Positions 31,963 through 43,330 of a stretch of 64,000 nt of DNA are shown here, piece after piece (position 1 is the stretch's first letter; each line of letters begins with the position of its first letter). The notes beneath the pieces are model-generated. The model worked only from the letters and a program-made list of their open reading frames with translations, made no database searches and had not been told where the DNA came from. This stretch comes from Corynebacterium vitaeruminis DSM 20294 (GTDB lineage Bacteria > Actinomycetota > Actinomycetes > Mycobacteriales > Mycobacteriaceae): NCBI RefSeq assembly GCF_000550805.1, contig NZ_CP004353.1, positions 1,550,001-1,614,000 of the forward strand, given 5' to 3'. The position numbers were made by a program, and so were the translations under genes.

Positions 31963-33069
31963 TTATTGCTCGGTGGGCTCGTCCACCGGCTTGTTGGCCA
32001 CGGCGTTGGCCGCCGCCACAGCCGCGGCGATCTCCGGGTTGGACTCGGTCTTGAACCAATCCTCGTGGTCGTCCTCGCTGAGCACCTCGGCGGCGTCCAC
32101 CTTCTTGGGCTCGTAACGGAAGACACCGTCGACCCCCTTGTCCGCGAAGGATCGGGCGAACTGCTCGAGCGAGTCGCTGAACTGGCTGGGGATCATCCAC
32201 ATAGTCGACGCCTGGCCCTCGGCCATCTTCGGCAGCTTGTCCAGGTACTGGTACGCCAGGACCTCGGGCGTGAGCTGCGAGGCGGCGATGGCGGCGTTGA
32301 CCTTCTGGATGGCGCGGGCCTCGCCCTGCGCCTCCAGGTACTTGGCGGCTCGTTCGCCCTCCGCGCGCAGGATGGTGGCCTGGCGCTCGGCCTCCGCGGC
32401 GAGGATGGCGGCGTGCTTCTCGCCCTCGGCCGCCAGAATCTTCGCCTGCTTCTCGCCCTCGGCGGTGCGGATGTCGGATTCCCTGCGGCCCTCGGCGGTG
32501 AGGATCATGGCGCGCTTCTCGCGGTCCGCCTTCATCTGCATCTCCATCGACTGCTGGATGGACGGCGGCGGATCGATGGCCTTGAGCTCGACTCGGCTGA
32601 TGCGCAGGCCCCACTTGGTGGTGGCGGCGTCGAGCTCACCGCGCAGGCGGCGGTTGATGACCTCGCGCGAGGTCAGCGTCTCCTCCAGGGTCATGCCGCC
32701 CACGACGTCGCGGAGCGTGGCCACGGAGATCTGCTCGACGCCCACGATGTAGTTGTCCACGCCGTAGATGGCGCGGGCGGCGTCGTTGATCTGGAAGGTG
32801 ACCACCGTGTCGATGGCGACGGTGAGGTTGTCCTGGGTGATGACGGCCTGCGGCGGGAAGGAGACCACGCGCTCGCGGGTGTCCACCTTGTCGCGCACGC
32901 GGTCGATGAACGGGATGAGCAGGGTCAGCCCGCCCGAGACGGTGCGGGTGTAGCGGCCGAGCCGCTCGATGACGGCGGCCTCACCCTGCGGAATCAATGC
33001 TATGGACTTGAGAACAATGGCTGCGATGAGAACCAGCAGCGCGACAACGGCGATAAAGGATGCTGACAT
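31963..33069 (-). CDS. SPFH/Band-7 (stomatin-like) membrane protein
   Basis: A 368-residue protein with one N-terminal membrane anchor (residues 5-25), a Band-7 domain (QGEAAVIERLGRYTRTVSGGL onward, 30-200) and a repeated heptad-rich coiled coil in which AAEGEKQAKI-like units recur about six times (about 205-265). Such proteins build membrane microdomain scaffolds and pair with NfeD proteins. Here the NfeD gene lies directly upstream with its stop codon touching this ATG (TAG-ATG), so the pair is one operon. Homologous to the Rv1488 region of M. tuberculosis. The C-terminal tail is acidic. Confidence 0.9.
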   Translation of the reverse strand: MSASFIAVVALLVLIAAIVLKSIALIPQGEAAVIERLGRYTRTVSGGLTLLIPFIDRVRDKVDTRERVVSFPPQAVITQDNLTVAIDTVVTFQINDAARAIYGVDNYIVGVEQISVATLRDVVGGMTLEETLTSREVINRRLRGELDAATTKWGLRISRVELKAIDPPPSIQQSMEMQMKADREKRAMILTAEGRRESDIRTAEGEKQAKILAAEGEKHAAILAAEAERQATILRAEGERAAKYLEAQGEARAIQKVNAAIAASQLTPEVLAYQYLDKLPKMAEGQASTMWMIPSQFSDSLEQFARSFADKGVDGVFRYEPKKVDAAEVLSEDDHEDWFKTESNPEIAAAVAAANAVANKPVDEPTEQ

Positions 33070-33498
33070 CTATACTCCCTTCCACACAACGGCGGTTGTG
33101 CCCTCGATTTCTACGACGTGTACAACTTCACCGGGGGCGAAGGTGTCTGTGGGAGTCAGCGCTCGCGCGGACCAGATGGAGCCGTCGAGCCGCACCTGGC
33201 CGGAGGTCGCCCCGACCGCCTCGAGCACCTCCGCCTTCTGCCCCACGAGGGCCGAGGGCGAGGTGTCGAGCACGAGGCTGGTGTTCATGCGCCTCTTGAT
33301 CATCGGCTTGAGCCCCACCACCGTGGCGATGGAGGCCACGCCGAAGACGGCGAGCTCCGCCCACAGCGGGATCCCCGCCAGCGCCGTCGCACTGACTACG
33401 AGCGCGGCGACGCCCAGCATCAAGAGGGTGAGCTCGCCCACGAGCAGCTCCGCGCTCGCGAGAACTAAGGCGATGATGAACCAGATGAGTGCTCCCAC
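33070..33498 (-). CDS. NfeD-family membrane protein
   Basis: About 142 residues: two or three hydrophobic helices in the first 65 residues, a basic turn (KPMIKRR) and a C-terminal OB-fold (VGQKAEVLEAVGATSGQVRLDG..WSARA), the NfeD layout. It partners the SPFH protein encoded immediately downstream. The GTG at 33496-33498 lies 7 nt behind TAGGGT, fitting a leaderless transcript; the GTG at 33507 overlaps that -10 box and is less likely. Confidence 0.88.
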   Translation of the reverse strand: MGALIWFIIALVLASAELLVGELTLLMLGVAALVVSATALAGIPLWAELAVFGVASIATVVGLKPMIKRRMNTSLVLDTSPSALVGQKAEVLEAVGATSGQVRLDGSIWSARALTPTDTFAPGEVVHVVEIEGTTAVVWKGV

Positions 33499-33591
33499 GA
33501 CCCCCACCCTAACGAAGACACGATTCGATTACCGCTCCAAAACGGAATCGATACCCAATCGAAATAAATGGGAGATAAGTGGGAATGGTCT

Positions 33592-34434
33592 CTAAATGAG
33601 GTCTTCCTTCTTCAGCTCCGGGGTGGTGACGAAGTCGACGAGCCTTTCGACGGCGCCGATGAGCGTGGAGTCGATGTCGCGGAAGGTGCTGACCGCGCTG
33701 TAGACCCGGTTCCAGCCCTCCTTGGGGTCGCTCCAGCCCACGCGCTTGCAGATACCCGTCTTCCAGTCCTCGCCGTAGGGAACCTCCGGCCACGCGCGCA
33801 AGCCCAGCCGTTCCGGCTTCACCGCCGCCCAGATGTCGATGTAGGGATGGCCGGTGACCAGCACGTCGGGACCGACGGACTCGGTGAGCCGGGTCTCCTT
33901 GGACCCGCGCACGAGGTGGTCCGCCAGCACCCCGATGCGACGGCCGGGGCCCGGCTTGAACTCGGCGAGGCGCTCGGGAAGGTTGTCGAGCCCCTCCAGA
34001 TATTCCACGACGACGCCCTCGACGCGAAGGTCGTGGCCCCAGATCTTCTCCACGATGGCGGCGTCGTGGATGCCCTCCACCCAGATCCGGGAGGGGGCCG
34101 CGACCTTCGCCTCCACCTGCTCCACGCGACGCGACCCGGAGTTGGAGCGCTGGGGCTTGGCCTTGGGCACGAAGCGGGTGAGCGTGACCCGCTCGCCGTC
34201 GATCATGAAGGCGCCCTCGCGGAGTTTGAAGAGCCGCTGGGTACCGTAACGATCCTCCAGCCGGATGAAATCGCCGTCATAGGTCCGCTCGAAACCCACC
34301 ACGGCACCCACGAAGCCGTCGGCAAGCACCTCTGCAACAAGACCCGGCTCGGCTGGGACCTTCGGGTAGGTGGGACGCTGGTTGCGCGCGTGCCCGCTCA
34401 GGATGTCGCCGCCGTAGGGATCGTTGAAGCTCAT
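33592..34434 (-). CDS. DUF3097 family protein
   Basis: A 280-residue cytosolic actinobacterial protein of unknown function. Recognisable DUF3097 features are the start MSFNDPYGGDILSGH, the central IWVEGIHDAAIVEKIWGHDLR with GHDLR, and VLVTGHPYIDIWAAVKPERLG. A homologue (Rv1486c) lies near the same neighbours in M. tuberculosis. The frame stays open far upstream but the ATG at 34432-34434 fits the family start and has TAGGCT 8 nt before it, suggesting a leaderless mRNA. Confidence 0.87.
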   Translation of the reverse strand: MSFNDPYGGDILSGHARNQRPTYPKVPAEPGLVAEVLADGFVGAVVGFERTYDGDFIRLEDRYGTQRLFKLREGAFMIDGERVTLTRFVPKAKPQRSNSGSRRVEQVEAKVAAPSRIWVEGIHDAAIVEKIWGHDLRVEGVVVEYLEGLDNLPERLAEFKPGPGRRIGVLADHLVRGSKETRLTESVGPDVLVTGHPYIDIWAAVKPERLGLRAWPEVPYGEDWKTGICKRVGWSDPKEGWNRVYSAVSTFRDIDSTLIGAVERLVDFVTTPELKKEDLI

Positions 34435-34488
34435 AGCGAAACAGCCTACTTCGCTTTTCGCGGGGCGTGGATTAGGCTTGCCCGAGTT

Positions 34489-35283
34489 ATGGATTTCAGA
34501 GCTCACGTCTACTCCCCGCTGCAAAACCAGGCGCTGTGGCTGGCGGCAACCTTGTACGGCGAGGCCTCCTTCGACGACGCCGACTACGCGCTCACCGAGC
34601 TCGGCGGCCCGCAGCGATTCGAGGACGAGGAGTACGGGCTCGCCCCGCTCATTCGCCAGATCCGCTCGTTTAACTCGGGCTTCATGGATTCCTTTTCCTC
34701 CCAGCCTGCGTTGTCGCTCACGCTCGCAGGCCCCGGCACCCCCGTCGGCCTGCCCGCCGCCTCCGCGGCGGCAGGGCTTGCCACCGGTGCCGGCGGCGCG
34801 ATAGTACTCGCATCCGAGCGCGCCCGCGCCTACGCCGCGGCCGTCCCGCTCTATGGTCAAGGCGGCACCCAGTGGCGCTGGTTCGAGCTCGAGGGCTATC
34901 CCCCGGCACCCGCCTACCTGTCCCCCGGCGAGGCCGACTTCCTGCTCACCACCGCCACCCGCGAGGCCGCCGAGCTCATCGAGCGCATGGGGCCGATAGC
35001 CACCGACCTACCCAACCCCCGGCTGACGGTGGGCACGCTCAGCGACTTCTACGACACCCCCGGTCTTCCCTCGTCGATCGCGCCACGCGCGGCGAAGCTC
35101 ATCGCCCGCGCCGACCGGGTCTCCGCGATCATCGAGACCGTGACCGCCAGGATCAACGATCACACCTTCGACCCGGGGCTGCTGAGCCTGGGCAGGCACA
35201 TCCGCCAGGCGCGCATGAGCGCGGTCACCTACGCCACCGTCGAGTGGGCGCGGGTCTACGATCGCAACCTCCACGCCCGCTAG
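34489..35283 (+). CDS. Hypothetical protein divergent from DUF3097 gene
   Basis: A 264-residue protein without signal peptide. An Ala/Gly-rich segment (PAASAAAGLATGAGGAIVLA, about residues 85-105) is not clearly transmembrane. I recognise no domain; position suggests a conserved corynebacterial gene. The frame is open upstream to 33568 but that part runs antisense to DUF3097. The ATG at 34489 lies 10 nt behind TAGGCT, the same hexamer as the divergent gene's -10. Confidence 0.7.
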   Translation: MDFRAHVYSPLQNQALWLAATLYGEASFDDADYALTELGGPQRFEDEEYGLAPLIRQIRSFNSGFMDSFSSQPALSLTLAGPGTPVGLPAASAAAGLATGAGGAIVLASERARAYAAAVPLYGQGGTQWRWFELEGYPPAPAYLSPGEADFLLTTATREAAELIERMGPIATDLPNPRLTVGTLSDFYDTPGLPSSIAPRAAKLIARADRVSAIIETVTARINDHTFDPGLLSLGRHIRQARMSAVTYATVEWARVYDRNLHAR

Positions 35284-35287
35284 CCGC

Positions 35288-36394
35288 CTAGCGGCGCGGC
35301 CTGGTGGGGCAGCACCCGGGCTCGCACACGGCGCCGTTGAGGCTGCAGCCCTTGGAGGCCACGCACCCGGAGTGCTTCGCGGTCTCGGGCGCCAGCGACT
35401 CCCCGATAAGGTCCACGATCATCTTCGCGAACTCCGGGCGCGGGCCCACCGTCGCCGCGCGTTCGACGAGCATCCCGTGCTCCTTGGCCTGTGCCGCGAG
35501 CTCGTGGTCGAGGTCCCAGACCACCTCCATGTGGTCGGAGATGAAACCGACGGAGCAGACGACCATGGCGCCCACCCCGGCGTCGTGCAGGGACTGCTCG
35601 TGATCGAGAATGTCCGGTTCCAGCCACGGGACCGTGCCGTCGCCGGAGGCCGACTGCCACACGACCTCGTAGTCGGAAATCCCCGCCTTCGCCGCGACGA
35701 GCCGCGCGGCCTCGGCGACCTGACGGGAGTAGAGGTTTCCGTCGGCCTTGGTGCCGGAGGCGGCATCAGCGCGGACGGGGATGCTGTGGGCGGTAAACAC
35801 CAAGCGCGCGGATTCGCGGAAAGCCTCGGGCAGCCGACCGTAGGCGTCGGCAATAGCCTGCGCGTTGAGCTCGATGAAGGCCGGGTGGTCGAAGAACTGG
35901 CGGGACTTGAAAAAGTCCGTCTGCTCGAACCCCGCCGCGCCCTGCGCCTCACGCATCGCCTGGATGTCCTCGTCATACTGCTTGCAGCCGGAGTATCCGC
36001 CCCAGGCGCTGGTGGCGAAGACCACGGCCTTGCGCACGCCGTCGCGCGAAAGCTCCAGCGCTACGTCGTTGGCGTAGGGCTTCCAATTGCGATTGCCGAA
36101 GTAGACGGGAAGGTCCCAGCCGCGGCGGCGCAGCTCTTCTTCCACGTTGAAGATGATCTCGCGGTTGAGCTCGTTGAGCGGGCTGAGCCCGTCGAAGTGA
36201 TTATAGTGCTGCCCGACCTCGTCGAGGCGCTCCGGCGGGATGCCCCGGCCGCGGGTGACGTTCTCGAGGAAGGGACGGATGTCTTCCGGCCCCTCGGGGG
36301 CTCCGAAAGACAGTACGACCAACGCGTCGACGTCGGCCGGCGACCAGCCAGGAGCAGTGGATTCGAGGGGATTCATCTCGCCTTCCAAGTTCAT
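35288..36394 (-). CDS. cpfC: Coproporphyrin III ferrochelatase
   Basis: Inserts iron into coproporphyrin III in the actinobacterial heme pathway (often annotated hemH). The 368-residue protein starts with VDALVVLSFGAPEGPEDIRPFLE and has the metal-site histidine region FTAHSIPV and the conserved VVCSVGFISDHMEVVWD. The C-terminus has five cysteines in HSGCVASKGCSLNGAVCEPGCC order; with a mid-chain Cys (SGCKQY) this fits the [2Fe-2S]-binding actinobacterial type. The ATG at 36392-36394 has TACGGT 7 nt before it; an ATG six codons later is an alternative. Confidence 0.92.
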   Translation of the reverse strand: MNLEGEMNPLESTAPGWSPADVDALVVLSFGAPEGPEDIRPFLENVTRGRGIPPERLDEVGQHYNHFDGLSPLNELNREIIFNVEEELRRRGWDLPVYFGNRNWKPYANDVALELSRDGVRKAVVFATSAWGGYSGCKQYDEDIQAMREAQGAAGFEQTDFFKSRQFFDHPAFIELNAQAIADAYGRLPEAFRESARLVFTAHSIPVRADAASGTKADGNLYSRQVAEAARLVAAKAGISDYEVVWQSASGDGTVPWLEPDILDHEQSLHDAGVGAMVVCSVGFISDHMEVVWDLDHELAAQAKEHGMLVERAATVGPRPEFAKMIVDLIGESLAPETAKHSGCVASKGCSLNGAVCEPGCCPTRPRR

Positions 36395-36526
36395 GGTGGT
36401 TACCGTATCACCAAACCAAGGGTTGCCTGAAAAGCCGAAGAAGGCGGGGTGTGCACCACGTTGCCGTGATTGCACACCCCGCCTGGGATGTTTTCCACTC
36501 GGGCCTGCCCCTAGCGCGGAATCGCG

Positions 36527-38281
36527 CTAACCGATGAGGCGAACCGCGTACGGGCTCATGCCCGACCAGCGCACCGGCGAGATCTTCACCGTCGAGCCCG
36601 AGTTCGGGGCCTCGATCATCGTGCCGTCTCCCAGGTAGATGGCGACGTGGTTCTCGGCGTTCGGGCCGTAGAAGATGAGGTCGCCGCGCTTCATCTCTGA
36701 GGGCGAGATCTTCGTGCCGCGCTGGTACTGGTAGCCGGTGTAGTGCGGCAGAGAGATGCCGACACCCGCGAAGGCGTAGAGCACGAGGCCAGAGCAGTCG
36801 AAGCCGATCTTGTTGTAGTCGCCGTAGGAGTCGGCCACGCCACCGTCGCGGATGCCCTTGGTGGGGCCGTTTGCGTTGCCGCCGCCCCAGGCGTAGGGCA
36901 CGCCGAGCTGGGACTTGGCTCTAGCGATGACCGCCTCGATCTTCTGATCCGCGGAGGCGTCGCTGACCAGCGCGCTCGCCTTCTGCGTCACCGAGTCGGT
37001 GGACTCGAGCTTGACGGTGTCCAGGTCGGCAACCGCGGAGTTACCGCTGTTGGCCACCTCGTCGGACTGGACGGCCGCGATAGGATTGCTCGTGCTCGTG
37101 GTGCTGTTTGCGCCGGTGGTGTCCGAACCCGCGTAGGGATCGGCGGTGGAGGCATGGTCGGCCTGGGAGGCGGCGACTAGCGCGGCCGCCGCGACGCCAG
37201 CCGCCGTGGCAGCGGCATCCTTGGCGGCCTGCGCCTGGCTTGCGTTGTTCGCCTGGGCTTCGGCGTCGGCCTTCGCCTCCGCAGCCGCGGCAGCCTTCTC
37301 CTCCGCGTCCTTCTGCGCCGCGAGGCGCTGGTTCTCCTCGGCCTGGGCCGCGGCATCGGCAGCGGCCTGCGCTGCTGCCTGCTCCTGGGCCTTCTTCTGC
37401 GCCTCGGCCTCGGCGGCCTGGCGCGCTGCCTCAGCGGCCGCCGCCTCCTGCTCGGCCTTCTCCTTGGCGGCCTGAGCCTCCTGATAGGCCTGGAACTCGT
37501 CGCGCTGGTTGTTGAGGTTAGTCGCGTTGGCCTTGGCAGCATCGAGGTTGGACTGCGCCTGGTCGCGGCTGGCGACGAGCTCGTCGTGCTGACGCTGCTT
37601 GTCCTCGAGCTGCGAGTTGGTGTCGTCGATCGCCTGCTGGGCGTCCTGCTGCGCCTGCGTCGCGTCCTGCTCCTGCTGCTCCGCGTAGTTGCGAGCCTCG
37701 CGCAGGCGGGACTCCTCGTTGGCCTGCTCGGTGCGCAGTCGGTCGAGGTCGTCGATGGCCTGGCGCTGCTTCTCAGCGGTAGTGCGCAGGTACGTCTGGC
37801 GGTCGAGCGAGTCCTCCGAATTGGCGTTGCCGGAGACCCCGCCCACGCCGGGGGCGGTGGCGCCCTGGCGGTAGGCGCTGCGTGAGATGTCATCGAGCTT
37901 GGCCTGGGCCGCCTCGATCTCCGACTGCGTCGCGTCGAGGTTCGCGCGCGCAGAGGACACGCCCTGGCGGGCCTGCTCGGCCTTTGCCTGCGCGTCGTGT
38001 AGGTCGACCAAGGCCTTGTTGACAGCCTCCCGCAGTCCACCCATCTCCATCTCGAGATTGGCGATCTCGGAGTCCGAGGAGGACAGCGACGCCGCGAGCG
38101 ATCCCACCACGTTCTGGGCGGTGGTGACCGCGTCCTGGGCGGCGGCGATCTCCGAGTCGGAGGGGTTGGTGGGCTGGGCCACGGCGGTGACGCCGGATAC
38201 GAGTGACGTGGTCAGCACGACAGACAAGATGCCTGTCGCGGTGCGCTGGGCAACGACCCGCCGCCTATTAAAGGTACGCAC
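36527..38281 (-). CDS. ripA: NlpC/P60 peptidoglycan endopeptidase, RipA-type
   Basis: A secreted 584-residue cell-wall hydrolase for daughter-cell separation. Residues 1-35 are a signal peptide ending near AVAQ. A coiled-coil region (about 40-280) is followed by an extremely Ala/Glu/Gln/Lys-rich stretch (about 270-370), a Ser/Thr/Asn linker, and a C-terminal NlpC/P60 domain (about 450-584) with the catalytic Cys in FDCSGLVLY and the His in ENHVAIYLGDG. The long regulatory coiled coil fits RipA. AAGGAG lies 5 nt before the GTG start. It precedes acn as in C. glutamicum (cg1735). Confidence 0.93.
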   Translation of the reverse strand: MRTFNRRRVVAQRTATGILSVVLTTSLVSGVTAVAQPTNPSDSEIAAAQDAVTTAQNVVGSLAASLSSSDSEIANLEMEMGGLREAVNKALVDLHDAQAKAEQARQGVSSARANLDATQSEIEAAQAKLDDISRSAYRQGATAPGVGGVSGNANSEDSLDRQTYLRTTAEKQRQAIDDLDRLRTEQANEESRLREARNYAEQQEQDATQAQQDAQQAIDDTNSQLEDKQRQHDELVASRDQAQSNLDAAKANATNLNNQRDEFQAYQEAQAAKEKAEQEAAAAEAARQAAEAEAQKKAQEQAAAQAAADAAAQAEENQRLAAQKDAEEKAAAAAEAKADAEAQANNASQAQAAKDAAATAAGVAAAALVAASQADHASTADPYAGSDTTGANSTTSTSNPIAAVQSDEVANSGNSAVADLDTVKLESTDSVTQKASALVSDASADQKIEAVIARAKSQLGVPYAWGGGNANGPTKGIRDGGVADSYGDYNKIGFDCSGLVLYAFAGVGISLPHYTGYQYQRGTKISPSEMKRGDLIFYGPNAENHVAIYLGDGTMIEAPNSGSTVKISPVRWSGMSPYAVRLIG

Positions 38282-38509
38282 ACAAACTCCTTTTTCGCCC
38301 GTCCAAGGTTTCCCGCAGATACTCTGCGTGACCTACGGGCCGACCCTTCCCCTGACTGCGCCCCTTCGATGCGTGCTTCCCCACATGCCCGAAAACTATT
38401 GGCGAAAATCAAGTTTCAAGAGTCGACTCGTAAGTCGACAATGGAAACTTTAGAGCACTACTCCCACATTGTCTGCATCAATTACCATCGATATTGTTTG
38501 AAAACACTA

Positions 38510-38537
38510 GTCACATATGTCACGCACGTATCGTGAC
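38510..38537. promoter_or_regulatory. Clustered GTCAC sites upstream of ripA
   Basis: GTCACA (38510-38515) and GTCACG (38519-38524) as a direct repeat, the second forming an inverted repeat with CGTGAC (38532-38537). GTCAC direct repeats resemble published MtrA-type targets, and MtrAB is known to control cell-wall hydrolases in corynebacteria; the assignment here is inference. Confidence 0.4.
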
Positions 38538-38565
38538 CTGCGCAGGAGAGGTTACGCCGTCGTAG

Positions 38566-38581
38566 TGTGAAATAAGTCACT
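38566..38581. promoter_or_regulatory. Putative GlxR (CRP-like) binding site
   Basis: TGTGAAATAAGTCACT differs from the GlxR consensus TGTGA-N6-TCACA at one position. It is about 285 bp upstream of ripA. Confidence 0.6.
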
Positions 38582-38658
38582 CAAAGATAAATTTCCGGCG
38601 TGTCGGCACAGCCCGCCACACTTCAAAACGTTATAAAGCCGCCACGGATGCGCAGTAG

Positions 38659-38676
38659 TCAAGTTTTAAAACTTGA
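38659..38676. repeat. 18-bp perfect palindrome
   Basis: TCAAGTTTTAAAACTTGA. It is AT-rich with no loop, so operator-like rather than a terminator; a related half (ATCAAGTTT) recurs near 38408. Regulator unknown. Confidence 0.6.
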
Positions 38677-38763
38677 TTTTCCCCATGGTATTCATCCGCC
38701 TCTATAGTCACGCCAAACCAACCGTCATGATTGTGGACTTGACTTTGGGATTTACGAGCAAAT

Positions 38764-38781
38764 CCGTAGGCGTCGACAAGC
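38764..38781 (-). repeat. Dispersed repeat, copy 8
   Basis: CCGTAGGCGTCGACAAGC, directly beyond the terminator hairpin of the Rv1476-like gene. Confidence 0.7.
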
Positions 38782-38783
38782 AA

Positions 38784-38805
38784 GAAAAAGGGACCCGTAG
38801 GTCCC
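38784..38805 (-). terminator. Terminator of the Rv1476-like gene
   Basis: Stem GGGACC/GGTCCC with a 4-nt loop, followed on the minus strand by TTTTTCTT. Confidence 0.85.
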
Positions 38806-38821
38806 GATCGGTTTAAAAACG

Positions 38822-39295
38822 TTATCTTCCCATTCGCTTCACGACGACCACGGTGGCCGCCACCGCTGCAACGATGGCCACAAGCGCCAGCGCCACCAAC
38901 GCCCCGCCTGGAACCGGGTCCGCCTCAATGTGATCGACAAGCCCCACCGTCGCCTGCGCATAGTCCGGGTTTGCAAGGAAGTTCCACTGGGCGGACTCAA
39001 TGTCGGCACGGCTGTGGGTCGTGCTCACGATCGCACCGGATCCAGGCGACCGTACGATCACGGTGTCCAGCGCGGTATCCGTACGCAACACCTGTGCAAT
39101 GTCGCGGAGGTCCGCAGTGACCGCCGGATCTTGGTCGAGCACGGCGATGCCGAGCGAACCGAAACCGTGATCCGACGCGTAGGAGACCGACGACTCCAGC
39201 GATTGGCGCAGCCCGCCATTCTCGCTCTGGAGCGCAACCTGCCCCTGCTCCAGCTGCGCGGTAAGCGCGCCCATGTCAACGTTTGCCGGGATCAC
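38822..39295 (-). CDS. Rv1476-family membrane protein
   Basis: A 157-residue protein with a soluble N-terminal alpha/beta domain (LGIAVLDQDPAVTADLRDIAQ, TVIVRSPGSGAIVS) and one C-terminal transmembrane helix (about residues 130-150) ending KRMGR. It sits between ripA and acn exactly as Rv1476 does in M. tuberculosis; function is unknown but the context suggests the envelope. I chose the GTG at 39293-39295 (VIPANVDMGALTAQL); the open frame continues to 39397 without ribosome-binding support. Confidence 0.75.
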   Translation of the reverse strand: MIPANVDMGALTAQLEQGQVALQSENGGLRQSLESSVSYASDHGFGSLGIAVLDQDPAVTADLRDIAQVLRTDTALDTVIVRSPGSGAIVSTTHSRADIESAQWNFLANPDYAQATVGLVDHIEADPVPGGALVALALVAIVAAVAATVVVVKRMGR

Positions 39296-39538
39296 GGATG
39301 CTCGACCTGCTTTCTGTGAGGAGGGGCGCCAAAGCCACAACCGGCCGGCCCGCATTGTCGTTTGCAACAATAGCTTATTGGGGAGCCTCGCCGACACTGA
39401 TCGTCGTCCCCGGCGTGCCCCGCCGCGGGCCGGGGTTCGCCCACCCCGCCTCGTCGGGGGTAACGCAGCTCCCCCACAGCCGCATTTCCCGGCCTTGCGT
39501 CCCCTAATTGGTCGTGTCGGGGGTGCATTTCAATGCAA

Positions 39539-39554
39539 CAGAACGCTCGTACTG
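39539..39554. promoter_or_regulatory. AcnR operator in the acn promoter
   Basis: CAGAACGCTCGTACTG matches the published C. glutamicum AcnR consensus CAGNACnnncGTACTG at every fixed position. It immediately precedes a -10-like TAAGAT (39556-39561), so bound repressor would cover the acn promoter. AcnR itself is encoded downstream of acn. Confidence 0.9.
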
Positions 39555-39579
39555 TTAAGATTGGCGCTAGGCGACGTTC

Positions 39580-39594
39580 GTGTGCCTTTCACAC
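39580..39594. promoter_or_regulatory. Inverted repeat in the acn leader
   Basis: GTGTGCCTTTCACAC lies about 20 bp past the -10 box. It resembles a GlxR half-site pair but with N5 spacing. Possible second control site or mRNA hairpin. Confidence 0.35.
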
Positions 39595-39702
39595 AAACGT
39601 TGGCACTATCAAACGCGCGGGTACCAGCCAATGCAAGCATCCCCCGCACGAGTGAACAGACATCAAACTGATCACCTAATCACAATCGAAGTGGAGCTCA
39701 CT

Positions 39703-42519
<2,817 letters not shown>

Positions 42520-42585
42520 TCTTTCATTAGGGGATTGCTTCTTGGCGGGGGCAACGACGCGATCCTAGCGCCGCCCCGCCACCGT

Positions 42586-42617
42586 TGAGGGGCCGACCCA
42601 TCGTGGCCGGCCCCTCA
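42586..42617 (+). terminator. Hairpin between acn and acnR
   Basis: TGAGGGGCC/GGCCCCTCA with a 14-nt loop. With no strong T-tract it may act as a partial terminator that lowers acnR expression relative to acn. Confidence 0.6.
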
Positions 42618-42664
42618 CCCAATTTCACCGTTGTTCTTATTTTCTCTTCCTGAAAGGATGCGTC

Positions 42665-43240
42665 ATGCCAGTCGTGAGCAATGCCGAGCTCAACTCCCGC
42701 CGCCATGAGATCCTTGAGGGTGCCCGCAAGTGCTTCGCCGAGCACGGCTACGAGGGGGCCACCGTTCGCCGCCTCGAGGAGGCCACCGGCAAGTCGCGCG
42801 GCGCGATTTTCCACCACTTCGGGGACAAGGAAAACCTCTTCCTCGCCCTCGCCCGCGAGGACGCCGCCCGCATGGCCGAGGTCGTCGCGGACAACGGCCT
42901 CGTCGAGGTCATGCGCGACATGCTCGACCACCCCGAGCGCTACGACTGGCTGGCAACCAGGCTCGAGATCACCAAGATGCTGCGCACCGACCCGGTGTTC
43001 CGCGCCAAGTGGCAGGCGCACCAGCAGGTGCTCGACGAGGCGGTCCTGCGCCGCCTCGAGCACAATGCAAAGCTCGGGTCCATGCGCGACGACGTGCCCA
43101 TCGAGGTGCTGCACACCTACCTCGAAACGGTTCTCGACGGGTTCATCACGAGGCTCGCCTCGGGAGCGTCGACCAAGGACCTCGAGGCGGTCTTGAGCCT
43201 CGTCGAGTCGAGCGTGCGTGCCCCCGCACGTACGGCCTAA
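42665..43240 (+). CDS. acnR: TetR-family repressor of aconitase
   Basis: A 191-residue TetR regulator. The N-terminal HTH is clear (ILEGARKCFAEHGYEGATVRR then GAIFHHFGDKENLF, residues 15-60); the rest is the ligand/dimer domain. In C. glutamicum AcnR represses acn and binds citrate-Mg; here the perfect operator upstream of acn supports the same circuit. GAAAGGA precedes the ATG at about 6 nt. Confidence 0.95.
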   Translation: MPVVSNAELNSRRHEILEGARKCFAEHGYEGATVRRLEEATGKSRGAIFHHFGDKENLFLALAREDAARMAEVVADNGLVEVMRDMLDHPERYDWLATRLEITKMLRTDPVFRAKWQAHQQVLDEAVLRRLEHNAKLGSMRDDVPIEVLHTYLETVLDGFITRLASGASTKDLEAVLSLVESSVRAPARTA

Positions 43241-43264
43241 CCGCCACCCCTCCCCCATTTTCAC

Positions 43265-43308
43265 GGCGCCGCCTGAGAGGAACATTCAAGATTTCCTCCG
43301 GCGGCGCC
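43265..43308 (+). terminator. acnR terminator
   Basis: GGCGCCGCC-tga-GAGGAA, loop, TTTCCTC-C-GGCGGCGCC, followed by TTTCTT. Confidence 0.88.
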
Positions 43309-43330
43309 TTTCTTACTAAGATTTTCCCTT

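Larger units (their letters stand above)
38282..38821. other. Long regulatory region upstream of ripA
   Basis: 540 bp with no credible gene, AT-richer than its surroundings. It holds the ripA leader, repeated GTCGAC sites near 38420-38440, clustered GTCAC motifs, a GlxR-like site, an 18-bp palindrome, a repeat copy and the terminator of the converging gene; several are listed separately. The many sites suggest multi-factor control of ripA (inference). Confidence 0.7.

Noticed and set aside
39580..39702. 41-codon N-terminal extension of aconitase
   Set aside because: It starts upstream of the ribosome binding site GGAG and the GTG that matches the known C. glutamicum start, and the extension has no aconitase similarity.
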